Below are positions 43,927-53,409 of a DNA stretch of 64,000 bases, piece after piece. Every line of letters starts with the position of its first letter. The stretch's first letter is position 1. The notes beneath the pieces were generated by a model. It searched no databases and was not told the origin of the DNA. It was given only the letters and a program-made list of their open reading frames with translations. Source of the DNA: GCA-2720865 sp047630275 (lineage in GTDB: Bacteria; Bdellovibrionota; Bacteriovoracia; Bacteriovoracales; Bacteriovoracaceae); assembly GCA_047630275.1 (NCBI GenBank), contig JBLHVN010000001.1, positions 124,001-188,000 of the forward strand. Direction: 5' to 3'. The translations under genes and the position numbers were made by a program.

Positions 43927-44634
43927 ATGTCACAGGAAATATTTGATAGTTATGTAGAAAACGCATTTAATGGTGAAAGTGGGCAAGCTCTTTTTAAAAT
44001 CGAAGAGTTTCGGACGAATTATTTTAAATTTTTCCCTGAGGATAAAAACTCAAGAATTCTAGATATAGGTGTTGGACGCGGAGAAATGCTAAAATGCTTA
44101 AGCGATAAGGGGTATGTCAATTATCTTGGGGTTGATATTTCACCTAGTACAATAGAGCATTGTAAGAACTTAAATCTGAACTGTTTACTCGTAGAAGATA
44201 CGGTTAAATTTTTAGATGATAATAAAGAATCGTATAATTTGATTACCTTATTGGATGTTTTAGAGCATTTTGATCTAGAATTCGCTCTTGTTTTTTTAAA
44301 GGCTCTTTTTAATTCTTTAAATTCAGGAGGACGGATAATCATTCAAGTTCCTAATATGCAAGCCCCTGATGGGCATCTTCATTTTTTTAATGATGTTACC
44401 CACAAACTAGGATTTGTGGAACATAGCCTTAAGCAAATCTTAGTAACTGCAGGAATTAAAGATTTTAAAATATATCCATATGAAACCATTACTAATAGTT
44501 CAATTAAATCAAAGGTGAAGTTTTTCCTTAGGGGATTGTTTAGGAAATACGTAAAATTTACAAGAGTTTTGACGGGAAATCTAAACCCGGAAATATTAAC
44601 ACCTGTATTTTATGCAGTTGTTGAGAAAAAATGA
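43927..44634 (+). CDS. SAM-dependent methyltransferase
   Basis: 235 residues. RILDIGVGRGEMLKCLSDKG is the SAM motif I, followed by YLGVDISPSTIEHC and NLITLLDVLEHFDLE. GGRIIIQVPNMQAPDG with HLHFFNDVTHKLGF resembles WbdD/WfbZ-type chain-end or sugar methyltransferases, but no kinase domain is present. It could cap or O-methylate the glycan. The four-base ATGA overlap couples it to the GT9 gene. Confidence 0.85.
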   Translation: MSQEIFDSYVENAFNGESGQALFKIEEFRTNYFKFFPEDKNSRILDIGVGRGEMLKCLSDKGYVNYLGVDISPSTIEHCKNLNLNCLLVEDTVKFLDDNKESYNLITLLDVLEHFDLEFALVFLKALFNSLNSGGRIIIQVPNMQAPDGHLHFFNDVTHKLGFVEHSLKQILVTAGIKDFKIYPYETITNSSIKSKVKFFLRGLFRKYVKFTRVLTGNLNPEILTPVFYAVVEKK

Positions 44635-45710
44635 TAAGAAAATTTATCAAAACCTTTTCACTTCTTAAAACTATACTTCTTAGAAAAAAAGTTGATGGCA
44701 CGGGCGTAGCCTTGGTTAAGTTAGATGCCATTGGCGATTTCTTTATTCTTTTATCGGTTCTGAAGCTAATTGATAAAAATGAATTAGAAGAAAAGAAATT
44801 GACTATTTTTTGCTCTCATATACTGGTTACTCTTGGAGAGAATTTCTACCCCGTTATTGACTGGGTCGGGGTGGACTTAAAGAAGTTTGAGGCTTCAGGC
44901 TTTTATCGGGCTAAACTACTGAGCAACTTTAAGAACAAGTCTTTCTCTACTGTTATAAACCTCGTATATTCTAGAGATTGGAAAAGCGATTTCTTAGTTT
45001 CATCATTAACATCTTCCCATAAGCTGTGTTTTTTTGGTGATCTTGCTAAGCAAGGGCGGTTGGGCAGATGGCTTGGAGCGAAAGCCTATGATCAAAGATT
45101 AACTGGTAAGTGCTTAACAGAGTTTGATTCCCTTAAAGCAATATTAGGAGAAGTCCTTAATATTGATTATAGCAAATGGTCTGTGGAGAGAGTTACCAAG
45201 GGAAGTTATATCGTGATATTTCCTGGAGCATCATGGTTCGGAAAAGCATGGCCTGCAGAGAACTTTAAGAAAGTGATAGGTAAAATTCTAATAGACACAA
45301 ACCTTGATATTAAAATCTGTGGAGGGCCTAGTGATAAGCACTTAGAGGTACATTTCAAAGATTTATTGAACAATAGGGTAGAGGTGTTAATAGGTAATAC
45401 CTCGTTGTTGCAATTATCTGACTTGATTAACAAAGCTAGGTCTATACTAACAAATGATACAAGCGCAGCTCATATGGCTCAATACTTTGGAACAAAAGGA
45501 GTTGCTTTAATTGGAGGAGGTCACTTTGGGCGATTTCTTCCTTACTCCAATGCTTCAAATAGGGTTGATTCAGTAAAGGTTATCAATAAAAAAATGCCTT
45601 GCTATGGATGTAATTGGAACTGTCATTTTGAACATGGTTCTGGAGCTGTCCCATGTATATCAGAAATTAGCTGGGAGGAGGCTTATTCAGAACTTAAGGT
45701 TTTCTTGTAA
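44631..45710 (+). CDS. Family 9 (heptosyltransferase-like) glycosyltransferase
   Basis: 359 residues. VKLDAIGDFFILLSVLKLID is the GT9 N-terminus, VIFPGASWFGKAWPAENFKK the donor-binding strand, and ARSILTNDTSAAHMAQYFGT the ADP-heptose-type C-terminal motif. GT9 enzymes normally add heptose from ADP-heptose to LPS cores. No ADP-heptose genes besides the GmhA-like SIS gene are visible, so the donor may be another sugar or come from the chromosome. The end overlaps the convergent GT4 gene by 28 bases. Confidence 0.88.
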   Translation: MIRKFIKTFSLLKTILLRKKVDGTGVALVKLDAIGDFFILLSVLKLIDKNELEEKKLTIFCSHILVTLGENFYPVIDWVGVDLKKFEASGFYRAKLLSNFKNKSFSTVINLVYSRDWKSDFLVSSLTSSHKLCFFGDLAKQGRLGRWLGAKAYDQRLTGKCLTEFDSLKAILGEVLNIDYSKWSVERVTKGSYIVIFPGASWFGKAWPAENFKKVIGKILIDTNLDIKICGGPSDKHLEVHFKDLLNNRVEVLIGNTSLLQLSDLINKARSILTNDTSAAHMAQYFGTKGVALIGGGHFGRFLPYSNASNRVDSVKVINKKMPCYGCNWNCHFEHGSGAVPCISEISWEEAYSELKVFL

Positions 45711-46759
45711 ACCTCTATCGTTTTTTGGAGCATTAACTCTATACTATGATTTTTTCTGACATAGCGGAGTCCTTCTTTTTCATAATGTCCTTTGTTTTTC
45801 TTTAGCTCTTTTATACCTGATATCAAAGACTCAGGATTATCAAGGTCGAACAAAACGACAGAGTCTTCCGATGCCAATTGGATATGGCCTGTAACCTTTG
45901 ATAGAAGGCAAGGAAGAGGGTAGGACATAGCTTCAAGAACTGAAAGGGGAAGTCCTTCCCATCTTGCAGTGCTTAAGTAAGCATCGACTTGATCAAATAA
46001 ATCTTGAGGGCGTGAAACTGGACCTATGAAGCTAACTTTTTCATTTAATCCTAAGTGGTTACAAGTCTTTTTTAATTCCTCTTCATCTTCACCGTCTCCG
46101 GCGATTAAAAGCTTAAAAGGAAAGTTTATTTTGGAAATAAATTCTAAGGCTAGGTCTATACCTTTTTGATAATTGAGCCTAGCGAGCATACCGAAGGTAG
46201 TGACAGTTTCGGTAGTCACTCTGTCCTTCTTATGAATTTTCTCAATATCAACACCATTTTCTACGACATTGATGATTTCTTTTAGTCCTATCTCATGAGC
46301 TAAGGCAATTTTTTTTTCATCTTTAGAGACGCATATGAATTGATGAGTAAGGTTCCTTAGGATTCTATCTGTAAATATTTTAATAGTTCCCGTTAGATTA
46401 GGTGTCTTGTGAATACCATGAAAGGTATGAACAACCTTTATACCAAAGCATGATAATGGTCTTGAGTATATTCCTGCGCCTCTTCCATGTGAATGAACCA
46501 ATTGAATTTCTCTGCTCTTACAATGAATAAGAATTTGAAGAAACTTTAGAATTGAAAAACGTCGTTTAGGTATAGTTATGATGTTATCTGTTAGAGAGGA
46601 AAATAGTTGAAAGAATGGCTTTTCATTTGGTGCAGCAATAGTAACTTCAAACATTAAACTTTTGACTAATCCATTAGCTAAATCAAGCAAGTGCTTAGGG
46701 CCGCCTCCGATATCAGAACGAACACTAATGAGAAGAATCTTAATTGGTTTTGTTTTCAC
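45683..46759 (-). CDS. Family 4 glycosyltransferase
   Basis: 358 residues. ILLISVRSDIGGGPKHLLDLA is a GT4 start with the glycine loop. The C-terminal domain shows GMLARLNYQKGIDLALEFIS, LSTARWEGLPLSVLEAMSYP (E-x7-E) and CLLSKVTGHIQLA. It begins three bases after the flippase on the same strand, forming a minus-strand unit with the flippase, GT2 and cmoA genes. Confidence 0.88.
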   Translation of the reverse strand: MKTKPIKILLISVRSDIGGGPKHLLDLANGLVKSLMFEVTIAAPNEKPFFQLFSSLTDNIITIPKRRFSILKFLQILIHCKSREIQLVHSHGRGAGIYSRPLSCFGIKVVHTFHGIHKTPNLTGTIKIFTDRILRNLTHQFICVSKDEKKIALAHEIGLKEIINVVENGVDIEKIHKKDRVTTETVTTFGMLARLNYQKGIDLALEFISKINFPFKLLIAGDGEDEEELKKTCNHLGLNEKVSFIGPVSRPQDLFDQVDAYLSTARWEGLPLSVLEAMSYPLPCLLSKVTGHIQLASEDSVVLFDLDNPESLISGIKELKKNKGHYEKEGLRYVRKNHSIELMLQKTIEVYKKTLSSE

Positions 46760-46761
46760 TA

Positions 46762-48072
46762 TTAAAACTTAGTCCTGTTAGAGATGGCGAGGTAAACTCT
46801 TTTAAAGCTCCCAAATGGGTTTAAGCTCTTAATGGTCATTACAAAATTCTCTTTCGATTCTGAGTAGAAAAAGAGCATTCCTATTATAGAAGAAAAAATA
46901 CTAGAGAGAACGGTAGCTATCGCGGCTCCTTTTACCCCAGAACTCTTAATTAAAAAATAATTTAAGAATATATTTAATCCACAGGCCATAAGAGTAATGG
47001 CCATGGTGATCTTCTGCTTGTCAAAGAGTATGAACCATCTAACGTTTGCGACACCTAAAGAAACAAATACAAAAGTCCAAATTTGAATTGAAAGTATTTC
47101 GGTAGATTGTAAATAACTCTCGCCATAGAGAACGTTAACAAGAAATTCAGAAAAAATAGTTGTAATGAGCGCTAATGAAAAGGAGAAGACAAAGAGTCCA
47201 TCGTAAAGTAGTTGAAATCTTTCTTTATAATTACCAGAGTCATTATAGGTATTTACTAATGAAGGATAAAAAGAAGAAACAATCGCCAATGGGATAAAAT
47301 ACCAGGTTTCAGTTAACCTTAATGCCGCAGAATAATACCCTACTGACTCATATCCTAGAAGGGACTGAATCATTACTTGATCGATCTTCATATAAATGAC
47401 AATTGAAAATGATGATATAATAAGTGGCCAAGATCTTTTTAATAAATAAAGGATCTCGTTTCTTTTAGGTTTCCATTTTGTAATAGACTGAGAGTTTAAA
47501 TAATAAAAAACGAGTGAGGAAAAATATAATGCAGCTCCTTCTAAAAGGAGGACGATGAAAAAGAACTCTAGCTTTGCATTAATATAGATTAGCCAAAGCT
47601 TCCCTAAAGTACCAACACCTAAAGCAGTGAAATTTGAGATGGCCATAAACTTTGATTTTACTTGAGATTGAAAATAATAATCGATCCCAGTAAAGCAATG
47701 GAATAAAAAACTTATACTTAAAATGTAGACACCATAAATAACGTCTTCAGAATAGTTAAAGGCATTTATTAGACCAAAGATGACGGCAAATGATATCAAA
47801 GCGGTGATAAGTTTGATCAAAAAGACGCTTCCAAGAACATGATTTTTATCTTTATCAGTATTCAATAACTCCTGAACGACAACAGAGTCCATTCCAAGAG
47901 AGATAAATGAAGTAAAGATGGCGATAACACCTTGGATAAAGCTAAGTTTGCCTAGTCTCTCTGGTCCAAGATACCTAGCGACTAGAGAAGCTGTGATTAT
48001 CGTAACGGCTAATCGGATTGTCTTTTCAGCCAATAGCCAATATGTATTGAGGAAGTATCGATTCTTTATCAA
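46762..48072 (-). CDS. Wzx-like oligosaccharide flippase (second)
   Basis: 436 residues, about 12 hydrophobic helices. TIRLAVTIITASLVARYLGPE and LGKLSFIQGVIAIFTSF are the standard MOP/PST exporter N-terminus. LGYESVGYYSAALRLTETWY is the conserved mid-protein segment. This is a closer match to the general RfbX/PST pattern than the one at 36414. It implies a second repeat-unit or lipid-linked substrate in the locus. Confidence 0.88.
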   Translation of the reverse strand: MIKNRYFLNTYWLLAEKTIRLAVTIITASLVARYLGPERLGKLSFIQGVIAIFTSFISLGMDSVVVQELLNTDKDKNHVLGSVFLIKLITALISFAVIFGLINAFNYSEDVIYGVYILSISFLFHCFTGIDYYFQSQVKSKFMAISNFTALGVGTLGKLWLIYINAKLEFFFIVLLLEGAALYFSSLVFYYLNSQSITKWKPKRNEILYLLKRSWPLIISSFSIVIYMKIDQVMIQSLLGYESVGYYSAALRLTETWYFIPLAIVSSFYPSLVNTYNDSGNYKERFQLLYDGLFVFSFSLALITTIFSEFLVNVLYGESYLQSTEILSIQIWTFVFVSLGVANVRWFILFDKQKITMAITLMACGLNIFLNYFLIKSSGVKGAAIATVLSSIFSSIIGMLFFYSESKENFVMTIKSLNPFGSFKRVYLAISNRTKF

Positions 48073-48081
48073 GTATATTCC

Positions 48082-48780
48082 TTACTTTCCGAAGCGTAAG
48101 CGTATCAATGTAAAAACATAGGTGACTATAAATTTAGGTAAGTTTCTTTTTGTTTCACCGAACATTCTTTGCTTAAAACTAAAAGGGAGTTCTAATATTT
48201 TTAATTGTGGATTGTTCTTAAGGATTTTATAGAGAATCTCTTCTACTACATCAAAGTTCTCACACTTTAGGCTAAGTGGTTTTAATAGGGATCCATCGTA
48301 GAGCTTAAAGCTATTTGATACATCTTTGCACTTTATGTTAAGGACAAAGGCGTATCCCCAGTTCACAACCTTACTCATTAAAATTAGAATCGGACTATTT
48401 TCGGTGTGACCACCTTTGATGTATCTAGAGGCAATAACAATATCTGCCCTTTCTTTTTCTTGGTAAAGTTTTTTAATAAATTCAGGATAGTGAGATCCAT
48501 CTGCATCCATGAAAATAATTTTTTTACCTTTAGCCTTTTCAATACCAGTCCTAATAGCTGCTCCATAAGTGTTAGCTCCTGTGCGGTTAAAATACTGAAC
48601 AGCGTTTTCTTCACAAGCTTGTTGTGTACCATCCATCGGTAACTGAGTATCCACTACAATTATTTCACTGGACGAAGAGATCTCTTTAACAACAGATTGA
48701 ATCCTAGGAAGAAGTAAACGTAAGTTTTCTTCCTCTAAGTAGGCGGGCATAATGATACTTAAATCTTTAGTTAGTTCCAT
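48082..48780 (-). CDS. DPM1-like family 2 glycosyltransferase, soluble form
   Basis: 232 residues. LSIIMPAYLEEENLRLLLP, IIVVDTQLPMDGTQQ and KGKKIIFMDADGSHYPEFI mark the polyprenyl-phosphate mannose synthase group. The membrane helices of GtrB are absent; only a short hydrophobic C-terminus remains. It would make polyprenyl-phosphate-sugar donors. An alternate donor-making enzyme to that at 972-1904. Four bases separate it from cmoA, and the flippase starts ten bases downstream. Confidence 0.82.
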   Translation of the reverse strand: MELTKDLSIIMPAYLEEENLRLLLPRIQSVVKEISSSSEIIVVDTQLPMDGTQQACEENAVQYFNRTGANTYGAAIRTGIEKAKGKKIIFMDADGSHYPEFIKKLYQEKERADIVIASRYIKGGHTENSPILILMSKVVNWGYAFVLNIKCKDVSNSFKLYDGSLLKPLSLKCENFDVVEEILYKILKNNPQLKILELPFSFKQRMFGETKRNLPKFIVTYVFTLIRLRFGK

Positions 48781-48784
48781 ATTT

Positions 48785-49513
48785 TTACTTTTTACAGAGG
48801 TAGCAACAGAAATTGTACCATCTAAAAAGCATTTCGACTTTTTGAAATCCGGCAGATTTTAAATTATTTATCTGCTCTTTGGGGGTTAGAGGGACAAGGA
48901 CATTCTCTAATGCCTCTCTTTTTTGTGAAATCTCTAATTCGCTATATCCATTACGTCGCTTGAAGTCATAATAAAGATCAATCATGAGGTCATTTATGTC
49001 CTCTTCATCACTTACAATTTTTTCAGCGAGTATGAAGTATCCATTGTGCTCTAAGGCATTAAAGATGTTGGCCAGAACCTTAGGCCGCTTTTCTTTAGGA
49101 ATGAATTGAAGAGTATAATTCATTAGAATTATTTCAGACTTTGGAATCTTGAATTCATTGATATCTGTACACTCAATATTGGCGGTCGTTGTACCCGACT
49201 CTTTTAGTTTTGCCTTGGCTTTTGCGACCATGGCCTGAGAGCTATCGACACCAACAAATGAAGCTTTCTTGCCTTTTTTAATTAAGTGCTTATCCATTAA
49301 GCATATTGTCGTTGCTGTGGAGCATCCAAGATCGACGATTGTTCCATTGCCTGTAAAAGTCCTGTCTAAAATATCCAAGATGATACTGTGAATTTCGTTA
49401 TAGAAAGGGACGCTTCGACTCACCATGTCGTCAAAGACAACTGCAACATCTTCATTGAACTCAAAAGGGAGAATGTTCGATTGTTTATTTTTAAAGAATT
49501 GGTCTTTAGTCAT
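48785..49513 (-). CDS. cmoA: Carboxy-S-adenosyl-L-methionine synthase
   Basis: 242 residues, matching CmoA throughout: FEFNEDVAVVFDDMVSRSVP at the N-terminus, IVDLGCSTATTICLMDKH as SAM motif I, NYTLQFIPKEKRP, and the diagnostic YDFKRRNGYSELEISQKR with ALENVLVPLTPKEQ. CmoA converts SAM plus prephenate to carboxy-SAM, which CmoB uses to make uridine-5-oxyacetic acid at tRNA position 34. No CmoB-like gene is visible here, and its presence inside a glycan locus is unusual. It shares the minus-strand unit with GT2, flippase and GT4 genes. Confidence 0.93.
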   Translation of the reverse strand: MTKDQFFKNKQSNILPFEFNEDVAVVFDDMVSRSVPFYNEIHSIILDILDRTFTGNGTIVDLGCSTATTICLMDKHLIKKGKKASFVGVDSSQAMVAKAKAKLKESGTTTANIECTDINEFKIPKSEIILMNYTLQFIPKEKRPKVLANIFNALEHNGYFILAEKIVSDEEDINDLMIDLYYDFKRRNGYSELEISQKREALENVLVPLTPKEQINNLKSAGFQKVEMLFRWYNFCCYLCKK

Positions 49514-49572
49514 ATCTAATTTGATAGCTTTAGTTGATGCAGATTGTAAACCTTTAGGCTAAAATTTGGGGC

Positions 49573-51021
49573 TTGAAGATAAGAAAAATCAACATAATAG
49601 TAAGCCTAATTTTAATGGGCCTAGTACTTTTAATATTGTTCAGTAATATTAAGGGCATTCTATTTAATTGCTTTCACGCTTATGATTTTGGAATCTATCA
49701 ACAAGGCATAATTAACTTAGCAGCTGGTGAGTCCTTGAACCCTTTTCTTACGGTGAGAGGGGTAAGTACTTTCAACGACCATTTTATGCCGGTCCTTTTC
49801 TTAGCCGTTCCTTTTGTGTGGTTGTTTAATTTTAATCCTACCTCACTTATTTTTTTTGAATGGTTATGGTTCATTTTTTTCCTCTACCTAGTTTGGAAAA
49901 ACTTTAATGAGAAAAAAAAGTCTCTTGTATTATTTTCTTTAGCTCTTGCATTGTTTTCTAAAGGAATATTGACTGGACTTGAATTTCCCATTCACCCTGG
50001 TACGTGGTCCATGCCCATTTGGTTTTTATTGATTAAAAACATAAAAAATCATAATGAAAAAAATATTTTTATCTTCAGCTTTATACTCAGCTTGTTTAGG
50101 GAAGCTTATCCTTTTGGAGTACTTCTTCTTGGCTTTTACTATCTCTTCCAAAGGAGATGGCGGCTAGGGAGCGCTTTGAGTCTTTTTAGCACGTTATATC
50201 TTTATTTTGTTTTGATTTTAAGAAAGTCTCTACTCGGACCGACAGCTGATTATGGCAGTAAGCTTTTAAAAGGCTTAGTTTCTAGTCCTGTGGAATTCTT
50301 ATTGGAAGTTTTACGAAACTTTGAATTCTTAGTTGTCTTTAAATTATTTATTCCCTTTATTTTTCTACTAGCGCTCATTCTTTATTTTGAAATTAAAAAT
50401 GAAGCTAAATTAAATAGAAACAAATGGGTAATTGCATCCTTCCTTCTTATCTTGCCTCTCTTTGGAATCCATTTTTTAACAAACCAATATCATTTTCACT
50501 ATGGACCCGCCTTCGTGGCTCCACTTTTGAGCATCGCTTTTTTGACTGGTGGCTATGAAAAGATTTTCTCTTCCAAAAGATTATCGACTTTGCTTTTATT
50601 AGTCTTTATTGCAACTTCATCTGGAAGGTATACAAAATTCTTCAATAACTTATTTTTATCTAAGAACAATAAATGCACCTTTGAGCATGATTACTACAGT
50701 GAGACACTAAGAGTTAAAGAGTTTTTCGAAAAAAATTATAAGGGAAAGGTCATCTTAGCCTCTGGCGGAGTTATTCAAAGTATAATGCAGCCAGGAATTG
50801 AAATCTATCCTCCAGACACTATGGTTGCACTGCCTCCATACTTTGATCTTATTGTCTTCCTGAGGAATGGCTCTGGCGATACTTACCCCTGGAACAAGCA
50901 CCAAGTTGAAGAGGCCATCTCGAGGTGCAGCGCGTATGTCGATAAAGAAATCCTAAGCTCTAAGTTTTACTATTTGGCCTCAGGTAAATTTCCTGCAGGC
51001 TGCTTGAGCGTGTACCCATAG
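49573..51021 (+). CDS. DUF2079 polytopic membrane protein
   Basis: 482 residues from a TTG with GGGG upstream. About ten helices. Near residues 30-60, FHAYDFGIYQQGIINLAAGE and FLTVRGVSTFNDHFMPVLFL are the DUF2079 signature. DUF2079 has a GT-C-like topology and is suspected, not shown, to transfer sugars from polyprenyl carriers. A C-terminal soluble tail follows the helices. A second DUF2079 gene lies at the right end of the window (62972), so the pair brackets the dideoxyhexose/GT-C block. Confidence 0.82.
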   Translation: MKIRKINIIVSLILMGLVLLILFSNIKGILFNCFHAYDFGIYQQGIINLAAGESLNPFLTVRGVSTFNDHFMPVLFLAVPFVWLFNFNPTSLIFFEWLWFIFFLYLVWKNFNEKKKSLVLFSLALALFSKGILTGLEFPIHPGTWSMPIWFLLIKNIKNHNEKNIFIFSFILSLFREAYPFGVLLLGFYYLFQRRWRLGSALSLFSTLYLYFVLILRKSLLGPTADYGSKLLKGLVSSPVEFLLEVLRNFEFLVVFKLFIPFIFLLALILYFEIKNEAKLNRNKWVIASFLLILPLFGIHFLTNQYHFHYGPAFVAPLLSIAFLTGGYEKIFSSKRLSTLLLLVFIATSSGRYTKFFNNLFLSKNNKCTFEHDYYSETLRVKEFFEKNYKGKVILASGGVIQSIMQPGIEIYPPDTMVALPPYFDLIVFLRNGSGDTYPWNKHQVEEAISRCSAYVDKEILSSKFYYLASGKFPAGCLSVYP

Positions 51022-51103
51022 GATGACGCACGGGCTTCCCGGTGAGATAAAAGCTTAAAAGTCGATGGATTATCTGGTAAATTCATCCCCAGAGGAAAAC
51101 ATT

Positions 51104-52393
51104 ATGAGAGAAGAAATTTTAGGTAAAGCTCGTCATTTTTGGCGAGGAGAATATGGCGACCGTAAGATCATACCCGGTGAAGATATGATTCAGCCTTCGG
51201 GGAAAGTGATAGATGAGGAAGATTTAGTCGCCCTGATGGATTCATCTATGGATCTTTGGCTTACAACGGGACGATATGCAAAAGAGTTTGAAAGAGACTT
51301 TGCCAAGTACATGGATCAAAAATATTGCCTCTTAGTTAATTCAGGGTCTTCAGCTAACCTCTTAGCTTTTGCAGCTCTAACTTCACCACAGTGGGAAGAG
51401 AGACAAATTAAACCTGGTGATGAAGTAATTACTGTAGCCGCGGGTTTTCCTACAACTGTGAATCCGATTATACAGCATGGATGCGTTCCCGTGTTTGTAG
51501 ATATTTTACTTGGAACATATGAGATTGATCTTACTCAATTAGAAAAAGCACTATCTGATAAAACTAAGGCTGTTATGATTGCCCATACTCTAGGGAATGG
51601 TTTTGATGCCAAGGCAGTTAAAGAGTTTTGCGATAAGCATAACTTGTGGCTAATTGAAGACTGCTGTGATGCCGTCGGAGCTACTGTTCACGGTGAGATG
51701 GTTGGGACATATGGTGATATTGCGACAGTCTCCTTTTATCCAGCTCATCATATGACAATGGGAGAAGGGGGGGCCGTACTGATGCAGACCCCAAAGATGA
51801 AAAAGATAGCAGAATCTTTTAGAGACTGGGGAAGAGATTGTTGGTGCCCTCCAGGAAAGGATGATACTTGCGGAAAAAGGTTCAATTGGAAAGTTGGAGA
51901 ACTTCCAGAGAGGTTTGATCATAAGTATATTTATTCTCATATCGGTTATAATTTAAAGGTGACTGATATGCAGGCGGCTCTCGGTGTTAGTCAATTAAAG
52001 AAACTTCCGCAATTTGTAGAAAAGAGAAGAGAGAATTATAAATATCTAAGATCTCAGCTAGAAGAGTTAGAAGACGTTCTTCTTTTGCCAACGGCAACGG
52101 AAGGAACAGAGCCAAGTTGGTTTGGTTTTCCGATCTCAGTAAAACCTGGGGGAAAGGTAACAAGACAAGAGCTTGTTGAGTTTCTTCAAGACAATAAAGT
52201 AGGGTCGAGAAATATCTTTGGTGGAAATTTATTAAGACAACCGCTCTATAATGGAGTCGAAAAAAGAGTCATTGGGGATCTGCCAAATACTGACTATGTA
52301 ATGAACAATAGTTTTTGGGTTGGGATCTGGCCGGGCTTAGACGAACAACATCTAGATTATATAGCTGATAAAATTAAAGAGAAGATGAGATGA
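51104..52393 (+). CDS. rfbH: CDP-4-keto-6-deoxy-D-glucose 3-dehydrase (E1)
   Basis: Start at the ATG at 51104, preceded by AGAGGA; the ATG at 51065 lacks a ribosome site. 429 residues. Fold-type I PLP enzyme in which the PLP lysine is replaced by His in FYPAHHMTMGEGG (His215/216), the hallmark of the E1 dehydrase. Cysteines in CWCPPGKDDTC fit the [2Fe-2S] site of E1. It carries out the C3 dehydration of CDP-4-keto-6-deoxyglucose, on the way to 3,6-dideoxyhexoses. It needs an E3 reductase (RfbI/AscD), which I do not see. It is the first gene of a tightly overlapping five-gene unit. Confidence 0.93.
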   Translation: MREEILGKARHFWRGEYGDRKIIPGEDMIQPSGKVIDEEDLVALMDSSMDLWLTTGRYAKEFERDFAKYMDQKYCLLVNSGSSANLLAFAALTSPQWEERQIKPGDEVITVAAGFPTTVNPIIQHGCVPVFVDILLGTYEIDLTQLEKALSDKTKAVMIAHTLGNGFDAKAVKEFCDKHNLWLIEDCCDAVGATVHGEMVGTYGDIATVSFYPAHHMTMGEGGAVLMQTPKMKKIAESFRDWGRDCWCPPGKDDTCGKRFNWKVGELPERFDHKYIYSHIGYNLKVTDMQAALGVSQLKKLPQFVEKRRENYKYLRSQLEELEDVLLLPTATEGTEPSWFGFPISVKPGGKVTRQELVEFLQDNKVGSRNIFGGNLLRQPLYNGVEKRVIGDLPNTDYVMNNSFWVGIWPGLDEQHLDYIADKIKEKMR

Positions 52394-53409
52394 AGTATCT
52401 TATTACAGGTGGCTGCGGATTTTTAGGATCTAACCTTGCTGCGGAAGTATTGAAAAGAGGTGAGGAACTAGTTGTCTTTGATAATCTTTATCGAGATGGT
52501 ACTGAAAAAAATCTAGAGTGGCTAAAATCTTTAGGTGAGTTTAAATTTTATCGCTCTGATATCAGAAACTCTGATGATGTTAATAATGTCTTTGAAAGAG
52601 AGAAACCAGATGTTGTTTTTCATGTTGCTGGACAAGTGGCCATGACAACTTCATTGGAGCGTCCTCGATTTGACATGGAAATTAACGTAATCGGCACGCA
52701 TAATTTATTAGAAGGAATTAGAAAGTTTGCGCCAGAAGCAGTCGTTGTATATTCCTCAACTAATAAAGTCTATGGGGACCTTGAGGATCATAACTATAGG
52801 GAAGAAGAGAGAAGATATTCTATGCCTGATTTTCCAAAAGGTCTTCCTGAATCAACAAACTTGGACTTTTCAACTCCTTATGGGTGCTCAAAGGGAGCTG
52901 CTGATCAGTATATGATTGATTACCATAGATGCTATGGAATCAAGTCAGTAGTCTTTAGGCACTCATCAATATTTGGAGGGAGGCAATTTTCGACATTTGA
53001 TCAAGGTTGGATCGGCTGGTTCGTAAGCCGCGCTATTGAGACAAAAAGAGGAAATTTAAATGAGCCATTTACAGTTTCTGGAAACGGAAAGCAGGTTCGT
53101 GATGTTCTTTTTTCTGAAGATATTGTTAGTTGCTATTTTAATGCTGTTAAAAATATAGATAAAACGAAAGGGCAGGCTTTTAATATCGGGGGGGGGATTG
53201 AAAACTCAATCTCAATCTTAGAACTCTTTGATATTCTGGAAGACGAGTTAGGAATTAAACTAAATTATAAAGAGCTTCCTCCAAGATCAAGTGACCAAAA
53301 AAACTTTGTTGCAGATATAACTAAAGCTAAAGAATTCTTTGATTGGAGCCCTACTGTTAATAAAAGAGAAGGTATTCAAAAGATGATTAGATGGGTGGAG
53401 ACATTATGA
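52390..53409 (+). CDS. rfbE: CDP-paratose 2-epimerase (tyvelose epimerase)
   Basis: 339 residues. YLITGGCGFLGSNLAAEVLK is the NAD motif. VVYSSTNKVYGDLEDHNY and STPYGCSKGAADQYM are the active-site signatures of the tyvelose epimerase, and HSSIFGGRQFSTFDQGWIGW is diagnostic for this group. The enzyme converts CDP-paratose to CDP-tyvelose by C2 epimerisation. It overlaps the dehydrase gene by four bases, and its stop overlaps the next start by four (ATGA). Confidence 0.92.
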   Translation: MKYLITGGCGFLGSNLAAEVLKRGEELVVFDNLYRDGTEKNLEWLKSLGEFKFYRSDIRNSDDVNNVFEREKPDVVFHVAGQVAMTTSLERPRFDMEINVIGTHNLLEGIRKFAPEAVVVYSSTNKVYGDLEDHNYREEERRYSMPDFPKGLPESTNLDFSTPYGCSKGAADQYMIDYHRCYGIKSVVFRHSSIFGGRQFSTFDQGWIGWFVSRAIETKRGNLNEPFTVSGNGKQVRDVLFSEDIVSCYFNAVKNIDKTKGQAFNIGGGIENSISILELFDILEDELGIKLNYKELPPRSSDQKNFVADITKAKEFFDWSPTVNKREGIQKMIRWVETL

